NCBI GenBank assembly: GCA_963662175.1
Contig: OY759223.1
Span: 10,022,249-10,086,248, forward strand
Length of the DNA stretch: 64,000 nt
From: Aradus depressus
Lineage: Eukaryota; Arthropoda; Insecta; Hemiptera; Aradidae
Reading direction: 5' to 3'
Every line of letters begins with the position of its first letter. The stretch's first letter is position 1. Below the pieces are notes generated by a model that was not told the origin of the DNA, made no database searches, and was given only the letters and a program-made list of their open reading frames with translations. Below, in pieces: positions 56,698 through 64,000 of this stretch. Position numbers and translations under genes: made by a program.

Positions 56698-56955
56698 AAT
56701 AGTTATTGTGACTCATGCCCGGGCTTTAACTGCGAGATCATATCGCCTACTACCAGAGCGCTCTGGTTGACATGAGTCCGAATCTAGTGTGGGAGTCCTA
56801 GGTTTTGCGTAGCAAGGGCATATTCTCTCTTTAACGAGTAGCTGACATTTTACAGGCTCGGGACCATCGCTTAACGTCCCATACGAAGGAGGGCATGCTC
56901 TAGGTTTTTTTCACCTTCCAAATAAAAAAAACTTAAGGGTCTCGGCCATATGCAT
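56698..56955 (-). repeat. SINE-1, without 5' end
   Basis: Reverse strand, 'gttattgtgactcatgcccg' to 'cttaagggtctcggcc'; truncated at the B box. Confidence 0.85.
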
Positions 56956-57218
56956 GAACCTACCTGCGCTCTCTGAAATTTCTATTATATTCAGGAATAC
57001 TCAAGCTGAACTCATTAGTAATATATAGAAAATAATATGGGCGCGCTGAAAAAAAAGTTGTTAAGTTTGCGAAACAAGATTTATTGAACACAAAGGTGCA
57101 ATGAATACATTTATTGATCTTCATCCTGCAATAATTTGCAGACCTCAAGAAATTTCAAACACCAGCAGAGCTACAAGTGTTTTCTCTTCTTACTTACCTA
57201 AGAGTACATCACCTTATC

Positions 57219-57685
57219 CATAGCCGGATTTAGCACGGGACCTCCACCAAGTTACAAGTGGTAGCCAACATTTTTTACTTTCGAACCAAAAAAAAAAAGT
57301 TCTGAAAACCTCAAAAAGTACAGAAAATCGTTTTGAAAGAAAATGACGTACCTACAATCTAATTTTTGCAATGCAGAAATAGCTCTTCGCATGGTTATCA
57401 ATGATGGTAACAAACTGCAGCGGGGAAGATCTACTTCGAAACTGAAGCTCATCAAAAACAGATTGCGAACGAGTATGAATCAAAATGGCCGAACAAATCT
57501 TATGCTTCTCAGTTTAGAAAGGGATTTTCTTCATCATTTGAATTTTGATGAGCTTATAACCACTTTTGCGAATAAAACATCTTGCAAAGATTTTTAACTT
57601 GAAACGATAAGAATTTCTAATTTAATTCATTCTTTCTCCGACATAGAAAATTCTACCGGACGGAAAATTCTAAATCCAGGCCCTG
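57219..57685 (+). pseudogene. hAT transposon relic with transposase C-terminus
   Basis: Bounded by hAT-like termini catagccggatttag and ctaaatccaggccctg. The + strand frame 57343-57597 contains STSKLKLIKNRLRTSMNQ and LMLLSLERDFLHHLNFDEL, typical of the hAT dimerisation domain of the ZMYM1/'52 kDa repressor' group. The rest of the transposase is gone. The usual ERSFSKLKLIK segment is altered (GRSTSKLKLIK). Confidence 0.75.
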
Positions 57686-57749
57686 ACCCCTTTAAAATCC
57701 ACACAGTTGTCACCTTCGTATTAGGTACCAAAATCAGGTCATGACGTTT

Positions 57750-58301
57750 GTGAAGAGTTTATCATATTACAAAAAGTAAAGGCGACAAGAAGAGAAATTT
57801 TAGGTCAATGAAAGTGACTCATCAGGCGGGGAAACAAAGAAACACTATCCTTACAACTTACCTCAAGATATCGAAGATCATTGATCACGTGTAGCTTAGA
57901 CGGAGTTATATCTGGATCAATTGATCGTTCTAATAAAAATGAAGAGTTGAGTGCTATGGAGATTCTTCTCCAATATTTTAGTTCTTTAAAATCTAATGAT
58001 TCATGTAAGCTAAAATAGTTTTATGAAGACAAGAGTACCAGACTCTGAAAAAAGAAAAGAATACATATAGTGCCAGAAGTGTTCGTAATCTGATTGCAAA
58101 ACTAACTGGATGATGAATATTCTAGACAAAACATGAGATATCTGCTGTTACTAAAGTGGAAAGATCTTTCTCTTCGCTCAAGACTTTTTAAGGAACACAT
58201 TGGAAAAGCAGCGACTCACTGGACTGGCTCTCCACCATCATTACAGATGTGCTGACCAGTTCCTGCATGATAAGATTGTTAATAATATAAATATACATTA
58301 A
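57750..58301 (+). pseudogene. Second hAT transposase relic
   Basis: VTKVERSFSSLKTF at 58137-58187, then after a one-base frameshift RNTLEKQRLTGLALHHYRCA and DQFLHDKIVN, ending at TAA (58299-58301). Again the hAT dimerisation region; the upstream part has decayed with several stops. Confidence 0.7.
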
Positions 58302-58369
58302 TTTATTCCAGTTAAATATGAAAAATGCTATGAAATTTAAAATACGTCTAACTATAATTTTAAAAAAAA

Positions 58370-58592
58370 CATCAAGGTCCACGCCGTAGATTTTCCGTGA
58401 AAACGTCGGGATAAAATCATTTTTCATTTTCTTTTCGGTGCTGCCGTAGCTCTTGCATTTACTCGGCACTAGACTTTTTAGGTTTTTAAATTTCTTTTGA
58501 TGCGAGCTTTCTTCTGATTTGCGTTTTCTATAATTCCGCGCATATTTACGATTCATATGAGATGACATCTTCAATTTTTTTGCAATTTTCAA
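58370..58592 (-). pseudogene. Possible hAT transposase N-terminal fragment, opposite strand
   Basis: On the - strand a basic start (MSSHMNRKYARNYRKRKSEE) followed by KFKNLKSLVPSK resembles the N-termini of ZMYM1-like hAT transposases. It converges on the C-terminal relic at 58137, so the element has been inverted or two copies have met. Confidence 0.4.
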
Positions 58593-58904
58593 TTTAATAC
58601 CGATTTTTACATATATTTCGATGAATATTTTTATTGTTTCACTACTTTCACACCTATCTAAACGCGTTTCACGCTACACTAATTTCTAATTTTACACAAC
58701 GCTAATTCGCAACAATCATTCGCCGGCGCCCACACTAGCCCGATAACATCACAGGCAAAACAAACACTTACAGACCTCAACCGTTGTTATCGCATTATTA
58801 GTCTCTTAGTTATTATCGATTGAAATCTGACGGTATTTTGTAACACAAGAAAGTTTGACCGGCTATCACTGTGCTTAACGAGCGAATAGACGTTTTCACG
58901 TCAA

Positions 58905-59315
58905 AAGTGTCTGCAAACACGATAGAATAAATGAATCGACACGAAATTTTATATCTGTATCCAGAATACTCTATGGGACATTGAACATGGTACCGAGCCT
59001 ATGCGATGTCACTATATCACTAGGTGAATAAACATAGGTAGGAAAAATTTATAATTACGATAGTAGATTAGGGATCATGTCCACAAGTGCGATGAATGAG
59101 CGCTCTGGTAGTAGGAGATATGACCTCGTAGTTAAAGCCAGAGCGTACCTCACAATAACTAACAGAACACTTTAAGAATGACACCCACATGATTTTCAGC
59201 GGAATCAGAGGGGTGTCAACTCAAAACTCCTTAAACTCTCACTGTAATGTAATGTATCAACATGAAATTTCCACTATGTAAGACAAATATTGAGCAGGTG
59301 ATTCACCGACATCTT
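58905..59315 (+). repeat. Family A copy interrupted by SINE-1
   Basis: 'gataaatgaatcgacacgaa'-type left piece (58905-58975), a SINE-1 (58983-59165), then 'gattttcagcggaatcagag' and the right end 'ggtgattcaccgacatcttt'. It ends about 115 bp beyond the EXOSC4 stop codon. Confidence 0.75.
58983..59165 (+). repeat. SINE-1 body and 3' end
   Basis: 'ggtaccgagcctatgcgatg' to 'gtacctcacaataactaac'. Inserted in family A. Confidence 0.8.
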
Positions 59316-59431
59316 TGGTATATTAAATTTCATTCTTTCACAGGCTGGCAGAGGAAATAGGTAAAAAAAAACTACAAAGAAGCAGTAGATATATTGATAA
59401 AGATAAACACGGAGCTAGAGATGGATTTGAG

Positions 59432-59593
59432 TTATGACTGCGCCCAGTTGTTGGGAGCCCCGATCTCCGAGAGATAAGATACAACCGCCAGATCGAGGAC
59501 TCGAAACGTGTAGTCACAGCCGCGCATCGCCATCTTCAACACTGGATCTAGGTAGTCAAGGTGAAACCTCTGTGACATCTCCATCAGAGCGAT
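59432..59593 (-). CDS. EXOSC4: EXOSC4 (RRP41), last coding exon
   Basis: On the - strand the acceptor is ...attgtag before 59593 and the frame starts in phase 0 with IALMEM, then a helical segment (FHLDYLDPVLKMAMRGCDYT) and ends NNWAQS with TAA at 59432-59434; 53 codons plus stop. This is the C-terminal helix region of the RNase PH fold; the human protein has IALLEM at the same junction. The phase agrees exactly with the upstream exon (…PRSGQ | IALMEM). The protein is a core ring subunit of the RNA exosome in nucleus and cytoplasm, catalytically inactive in animals, and positions RNA for the attached nucleases. Divergence after the first six residues is high, so the extreme C-terminus is less certain. 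Confidence 0.88.
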   Translation of the reverse strand: MALMEMSQRFHLDYLDPVLKMAMRGCDYTFRVLDLAVVSYLSEIGAPNNWAQS

Positions 59594-59639
59594 CTACAAT
59601 CAAAGACAATCACTATTGTAATATTTTGTATGTTGGAGG

Positions 59640-59870
59640 GTTTTGTGTGTGTGGGGGGGAGGGGGGGCTAAGCATAAAAATGGTACTAGCTCATTAACAG
59701 ATAGTCGGATTGTCATGAAATTTTACATTTAGTATTCTTACAAGCCAATTGAAAAATAGGATGTGTGACGTCTCAAAATTCTTAACGGGAGGGGGGTTTT
59801 TGGGGGGCCCTATGCATTAATATATTGCTACCTCATTAACTGATTGTCATGAAATTTTACATGTATGTAG
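59640..59870 (+). repeat. Two-copy tandem near the intron end
   Basis: 'gattgtcatgaaattttaca' occurs at about 59709 and 59849, each preceded by a G-rich run and 'ctcattaac'. Period about 140 bp. Confidence 0.65.
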
Positions 59871-59916
59871 TTGTAAAAGCAAAATTAAAAGAAAAAAAAA
59901 ACGCTATGTGATATAT

Positions 59917-60164
59917 GGAGGGCTCAGTGCACAAGTGAACCAAGTCCATTTTTTCACTTTGTGAGCTTTTTCGTGCCAAATAGGCGTAAAAGTAATATCT
60001 TCCAATGCTACTGAGAACCAATTCCTTAGCTGATTCTAACGCCGCAGGATAGCAGCTTGTATCAAGTCCTTGGCATCAGTTTTTCATTCATAAGAAAAAC
60101 TTTGAGAGCCAATTGCTCAGAATCAGATGTGATGGACTTGGTACACTTGCGCTCTGAACCCTCC
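59917..60164. mobile_element. MITE, copy in the EXOSC4 intron
   Basis: Termini ggagggctcagtgcacaagt and complement; flanked by atat/atat. Pair of 46697-46931. Confidence 0.88.
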
Positions 60165-60273
60165 ATATGTGTATTTGCATCACAATTAAAAATCTATGTA
60201 TAGATTAAATTCAATTAAATGAATAAATAATTCTGTACTGAATAAAATGCCTACTTTTGTGATATTATTATTA

Positions 60274-60330
60274 ACTAGCAGTAATACCCGGCGTTGCCCG
60301 GGGAACTTTGACTTTTCTCCTAATAGGATT
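60274..60330 (-). mobile_element. Helitron 3' end (element extends to the right)
   Basis: On the - strand: ccccgggcaacgccgggtat then tactgctag|t. The CCCGG/CCGGG hairpin lies about 10 bases before the terminal CTAG, as in Helitrons. A relic of the same end is at 50240-50279. The 5' TC end and any Rep/helicase frame were not found; the element is probably non-autonomous and disrupted by a LINE. Confidence 0.65.
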
Positions 60331-60394
60331 AGGGTTATAGATGCTCAACATCTAGGTCATAAGCATCTAAATACTTTGAGATGGAGACAGATGC

Positions 60395-60512
60395 ATATCC
60401 ATACATATGCACATACACACACATATATACACACATCTATACATATATATATATACACATATACAGACATACATCCATATACATATATATACACTTTTTT
60501 TTTTTTTTTTAC
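60395..60512. repeat. CA/TA-rich microsatellite and T-run
   Basis: Imperfect acatat/acacat repeats, then 14+ T (the poly(A) of the following LINE read from the other strand). Confidence 0.8.
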
Positions 60513-60710
60513 GTATTATTATAGCTCGTCCATTAGTTTCGTGTCACTAAAAAAGTCTATTGTTCTCTGGAGTGCCTCTCGGTGGTTGCCCAGGGCTGCT
60601 GGCAGTGCTCTGGTGATGCCTCTCCTGGCCAGCTCTTCCTGATAGAGTGGACACTCCTCCAGGATGTGCCGCACCGACAGCTCTTCCTCACACAGTTCGC
60701 ACTGTTATAA
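60513..60710 (-). pseudogene. LINE ORF2 C-terminal end with poly(A)
   Basis: On the - strand: CELCEEELSVRHILEECPLY, a C-x2-C...H...C zinc-knuckle-like motif found at the C-terminus of many LINE ORF2 proteins, then ALGNHREALQRTIDFFSDTK and stop, followed by a short gap and a poly(A) tail (the T-run at 60497-60511). Severely 5'-truncated retrotransposed copy. Confidence 0.75.
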
Positions 60711-60889
60711 TTTTCGATTATTCATACGGAATAACGCTTATAGTCCTTCAATGGCAGACATCCCAGCTAGTAAGTTTTTAGGACCCCTGGGCACCATGGC
60801 TAGTACGCGCCATTCAACGGCGGAAACCACAGCTAGTCAATACTTAGCATTAGTGGACGTCCTAGCCAGTGCGTACTTGAGAACGCTTG

Positions 60890-61156
60890 TGACCACCAGA
60901 TTGATTAAAACATAGACTTCAACCATCCTGGAGCTAAAACTAATTTATTCAAAAAGATTTCTCATTAATCGTTGCAATGGTTTTTCCAGTTACAAAGATT
61001 GCGTGAGTGGATGCTGGGATGGACCAGGGATTGATTAAAAAATAGACCTTAACCTTCCGGTAGATAAAACTTATCTATTCAAAAAGATTCCTCATTAATC
61101 ATTGCAGTGGTTTTTGAGTTACAAAGATTGCGTGGGTGGATGCTGGGATGGACCAG
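60890..61156 (+). repeat. Two-copy ~122-bp tandem repeat
   Basis: 'ttacaaagattgcgtgagtg' at 60993 and 'gttacaaagattgcgtgggt' at 61116, each followed by 'gatgctgggatggaccag' and preceded by 'attcaaaaagatt'. Similar text is common inside arthropod Helitron-type elements, and it lies to the right of the Helitron end at 60274. Confidence 0.75.
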
Positions 61157-62260
61157 ATATTGAGGTACTAATACGCCTATAACCTTCCACAGACGATGAC
61201 GAACAAATTAAAAAAAAAATTAATGAAATCCATCAAGCCGTTCGTGAGTTATAGCGGTACAACGCACAGACATTTTCAGCTTTATATGTATGATTATGAT
61301 ATTGATAGCATGCTGGGAAGTTTGCCGTGCGGACCTCAAGGAGGAACACACACCCGAGAACCTGCCTCTTTTCTCTGCCTACGCCATGCCCACAACATAT
61401 ATTTTAGTTGCTTGTCTTTTATAGTTTTTCCCTCCCTTCTCATTGTTTGCGAGCGCTGCCTGCGTAAAATAAATGAAAGGAACCATAACTGAACATTAAA
61501 CGGACACAAATAAAACAGTAAACTTGTTAATCAAAAGTAAGCCGATCGTAATCTATGCTACTTACGAACTCTTTGAAGTCGTTGTATTCAGTATTAGTCC
61601 AAATTATTTCAGAAAAAAATTAAGATGGTGTTTTAACGCGGTCGCCGTAGAAGCTTATTTGTTTAAAACAATTCAGGCATGACGCTTAAAAATTAAGTCT
61701 GACATTGTAAAAAACATTTTTTTCAATGACAGAATACATAAAGGAAATCTTATACTTCAAAAAAAAAAAAAAAAAAAAAAAAGGAGGTGTTATGAGATGC
61801 CAGCTGTTGAGATGACATCTATCTCATGCATAGATGCTGTGCATTCAAAATTAAGTCTGACAAGGTAATTAACGAACATTTCCAGCCAGACAAGTTTTAA
61901 TAGATAGGTTTTAATTTAAATACGTTTTAATTTAAACTTCATTTTAAAACAAAAACTAAAGAGGTGTACTTTCATGAAAAAAATAATTCATAAAAGGTCT
62001 GTTAGATGTTAATTAACAAAAATTGTTCGCCAGACAAAAACGATACATTATTTACAATAGATTGTGTAAATTTCAAGCAGGTGTTTTAAAAAGTAAATTA
62101 ATTTTTTTTAGCTAATTTCAAAAATTCATTAAAAATATCAATTTACAAATATTTACTAGTCTGGCGGGCGTAACATGTTTTTTACATGTTTTCCAAGCAT
62201 TTTCACCTTTCAAATTTGAGGTGTTCGAAGGGGTACCTTTTTGTGCTATGGGAGCTTGGA
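61157..62260. other. Intron sequence with weak direct repeats
   Basis: Three degenerate copies of an 'attaagtctgaca' / 'ccagacaa' segment (about 61691, 61850, 62000) and an A-tract at 61759-61782. No coding feature. Confidence 0.45.
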
Positions 62261-62310
62261 CTATATTTTGTGAAATTATTTTCTTCTATATTTCTCTCTT
62301 TGAGTGTGAT

Positions 62311-62339
62311 CTGAGGAAGGGCAATTAATTGCCCAGAAA
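62311..62339 (+). other. Hammerhead-like hairpin motif
   Basis: CTGAGGA-A, perfect 8-bp stem GGGCAATT/AATTGCCC, A, GAAA. Confidence 0.4.
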
Positions 62340-62435
62340 TATCATCATGATTTTATCTACTAAAAATTTAAATCTAAAATATTGATAATTTAAAAAAAAT
62401 CGTGTCTATTATATTTATAAATATTAATCTTGATT

Positions 62436-62457
62436 CCCCCCCCCCCCCCCCCCCCCC
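62436..62457. repeat. Poly-C run, 22 bases
   Basis: Homopolymer between the two hammerhead-like motifs. Confidence 0.8.
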
Positions 62458-62471
62458 AATGTTTGTAGGCC

Positions 62472-62498
62472 CTGATGATGGTATAAAATATATCGAAA
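62472..62498 (+). other. Hammerhead-like hairpin motif
   Basis: CTGATGA-T, stem GGTATA/TATATC, GAAAC followed by gttgg. Confidence 0.4.
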
Positions 62499-62607
62499 CG
62501 TTGGCATCTGAATAGTGTTCTTTTTCCATCTTTGACTGACCCTCAATATTCCTACAAATAAATATTAATCTCATCTGCTTCTATTCTAAGATTTAATATC
62601 GTTGTAT

Positions 62608-62616
62608 TATATATAT

Positions 62617-62671
<55 letters not shown>
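62608..62671. repeat. AT microsatellite
   Basis: About 27 AT units, abutting the 5' end of the LINE fragment. Confidence 0.9.
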
Positions 62672-62674
<3 letters not shown>

Positions 62675-63070
62675 ACGTCCATCCTGAAATGGCAGGAGCA
62701 ATGGGGGCGGACGAATAAAGGTGCGGTTACAAGGAGCTTCTTCCCGACTGTAGAGGACAGGTTGGCGATGAAGAAGGACAAACCGTTCCCAGCCAAGATG
62801 ACCATGCTCCTGAGTGGACACGGCAAGATGAGGCACTACCTCCACAGGTTCAAGATCCTCGATTCGCCTCTCTGCCTCTGCGGCACCCAAGAGCAGACAG
62901 TCCATCATTTAATCTACACCTGGGAACTACTGGAGGGTCTAAGAAGTTCCCTAGTGAGATTTGTGGTGGTCAATGGTGAAAGTTGGCCTTTGTCAACAAT
63001 TATTTTAGTGCGACGTTTTTATAAAGAATTTTTAAACTTTGTACAGAGGATTAATTTTGATGAACTATAA
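62672..63070 (+). pseudogene. LINE ORF2 C-terminal end (R1/I-like)
   Basis: Continuous frame from the microsatellite to TAA at 63068-63070: WQEQWGRTNKGAVTRSFFP, then MTMLLSGHGKMRHYLHRF, then CLCGTQEQTVHHLIYTW. This is the end of an RNase H-bearing LINE ORF2 (R1/I-like) with its terminal zinc-knuckle; the last cysteine of the knuckle is Trp here. Different LINE family from 60513-60710. It stops about 160 bp before the EXOSC4 exon, in the opposite orientation. Confidence 0.8.
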
Positions 63071-63231
63071 CTTTATTGTCTATTTAAATTATTGTATGTA
63101 AAATTCAAAATTAAGTTATGTTAAAGCATGTAATATACATATGGCGCATGCAGTTAAATATATTCCCTTCCAGTAGGGATTTATCATGTTATAGTTGAAC
63201 GGAAATATATATAATAATTATTATTAGTTAC

Positions 63232-63438
63232 CTGTCCTGATCTGGGGAGGAGGGCGACAGTGAGGGAAGGCCCTCCAAGGGTCTGTTCAAGATGACTGAG
63301 GTCGACCAGAGGTACTCCACCTGCCAAGGAAGCTGTAGCCGCTATCACGTACTCCCTCAGCGGTACTCCAGCATCGATGAGAGCCAGAGTGGCTGCATTC
63401 ACAGAACTGCTCAGATTACCGCCTCCAGCCTCCACCAC
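63232..63438 (-). CDS. EXOSC4: EXOSC4 (RRP41), internal exon
   Basis: On the - strand the acceptor ttgtccag precedes GTGGTGGAG at 63438 and the donor gtaact follows CAG at 63232; 207 bp, 69 codons, phase 0 at both ends. Motifs: EAGGGNLSSSVNAATLALID, AGVPLREYV, then GGPSLTVALLPRSGQ. These match the second half of the RNase PH fold of RRP41 (human: VNAATLAVLDAGIP; ALLPASGQ). Upstream exons lie beyond the window's right edge. Assembly into the exosome ring with RRP45 is established for the family. The only adjacent feature of note is a minisatellite in the upstream intron. Confidence 0.94.
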
Positions 63439-63524
63439 CTGGACAACAGACAACACACTCCTCATCATTCCATTCATAAATATAAATTATTTTTACTCTA
63501 GATCTAGTTAATTAGTCAGTGAAA

Positions 63525-63602
63525 GTCATGCTCGGGATTTTAACTATGAGGTCATATTGCCTACTACCAGAGCACTCTTTCGTCGCTCTGGTGGCTATGG
63601 TG
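63525..63602 (-). repeat. SINE-1 3' end
   Basis: 'gaaagtcatgctcgggattt' to 'gctctggtggctatgg'; in the EXOSC4 upstream intron. Confidence 0.75.
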
Positions 63603-63610
63603 ACTCAACC

Positions 63611-63872
63611 CAATAAGGGCATCTGTACATGGACATAGGGCCCAATAAGAGCATCTATACATGGATCCGGCCGAATAAGGGCATCTATACATGGATCCGG
63701 CACAATGAGGGTATCTATACATGGACCCGGCCCAATAAGGGCATCTATACATGGACCCGGCCTAATAAGGGCATCTATACATGGATCCGGCACAATGAGG
63801 GCATCTATACATGGACCCGGCCCAATAAGGGCATCTATACATGGACCTAGGGCCCAATAAGGGCATTTATAC
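63611..63872. repeat. 30-bp minisatellite
   Basis: About nine units built on 'aataagggcatctatacatg' with ga(c/t)ccggc between. Because the unit is a multiple of three and lacks stops, both strands are open (for example NKGIYTWTRP repeated); this is not evidence of coding. Confidence 0.92.
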
Positions 63873-64000
63873 ATGGTTGTGAGCGACAAGCTTTTACTTT
63901 TCAAATTAATATTGTTACGAATAAATAAATATAAACAGATTGAACTTTATAAGTACGCAGCAAATTATTTTAATTTCCGAATATTATAAATAATTAAAAT

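Larger units (their letters stand above)
59594..63231 (-). other. EXOSC4: EXOSC4 intron of 3.6 kb
   Basis: GT at the 5' end (complement of 63230-63231) and AG at the 3' end (complement of 59594-59595). It contains a two-unit tandem (59640-59870), a MITE, Helitron end, two LINE 3' ends, microsatellites and hammerhead-like hairpins, listed separately. Confidence 0.85.

Noticed and set aside
58187..58592. 134-codon - strand frame as a host gene
   Set aside because: The N-terminal part resembles a hAT transposase start and the rest runs across the complement of another hAT relic.
60247..60642. 131-codon + strand frame
   Set aside because: Crosses a Helitron end, a microsatellite and the complement of a LINE frame.
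63605..63904. Cysteine-rich repetitive protein on the - strand (CIDALIGPGP repeats)
   Set aside because: Arises from the 30-bp minisatellite; no start context or splice support.

Overview
The window is repeat-rich, AT-rich eukaryotic DNA with two recognisable host genes split by introns. It most likely comes from an arthropod. The reasons are the transposon mix (mariner, pogo/Tigger-like, hAT, Helitron and jockey-type LINE remnants) and a tRNA-derived SINE whose tail is a short run of CCTAA, the arthropod telomere motif. A copepod or other crustacean, or an insect, would fit; the sequence does not settle the species.

Host genes. (1) On the + strand a ZFAND5/6-type gene (A20 plus AN1 zinc fingers) has a first coding exon at 30054-30414, a probable symmetric cassette exon at 33448-33708, the first half of the AN1 finger at 35714-35867 and the second half with the stop at 44251-44399. 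A probably long, AT-rich 3' UTR follows, ending somewhere between about 44.6 and 48.0 kb. (2) On the - strand two exons of EXOSC4/RRP41, an RNase PH-type ring subunit of the RNA exosome, lie at 63232-63438 and 59432-59593 (stop codon). Its upstream exons lie beyond the right edge. The two genes converge tail to tail. The 5' UTR exon(s) and promoter of the ZFAND gene were not identified.

The rest is transposable elements and tandem repeats. Two families dominate: SINE-1, a tRNA-derived element of about 330 bp with more than 30 copies and fragments, three of them with clear 10-11 bp target duplications; and 'family A', an unassigned element of about 600 bp with about 30 copies or fragments, hairpins at both ends and internal degenerate ~110-bp units. 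Around these are pogo-like, hAT and mariner remnants, several MITEs with inverted termini, LINE 3' ends and Helitron ends.

Layout. 0-26 kb: SINE-1 and family A fragments, a mariner relic, a jockey-type LINE 3' end, nested pogo-like elements and MITE pairs. 26.5-28.3 kb: a ten-copy satellite of 180-182 bp. 30-48 kb: the ZFAND gene, its introns full of SINE-1 and family A, with a 77-bp array showing higher-order alternation (38.0-38.6 kb) and a large fold-back element (31.5-32.5 kb). 48-59 kb: nested inverted-repeat elements, a 94-bp perfect palindrome and hAT relics. 59.4-64 kb: the EXOSC4 exons with an intron holding a MITE, a Helitron end, LINE 3' ends and microsatellites, followed by a 30-bp minisatellite.

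The most unusual items are family A itself, a recurrent hammerhead-like CTGANGA-N-hairpin-GAAA motif with varying but still paired stems at several unrelated places, the perfect palindrome, and the in-frame cassette exon of the ZFAND gene.
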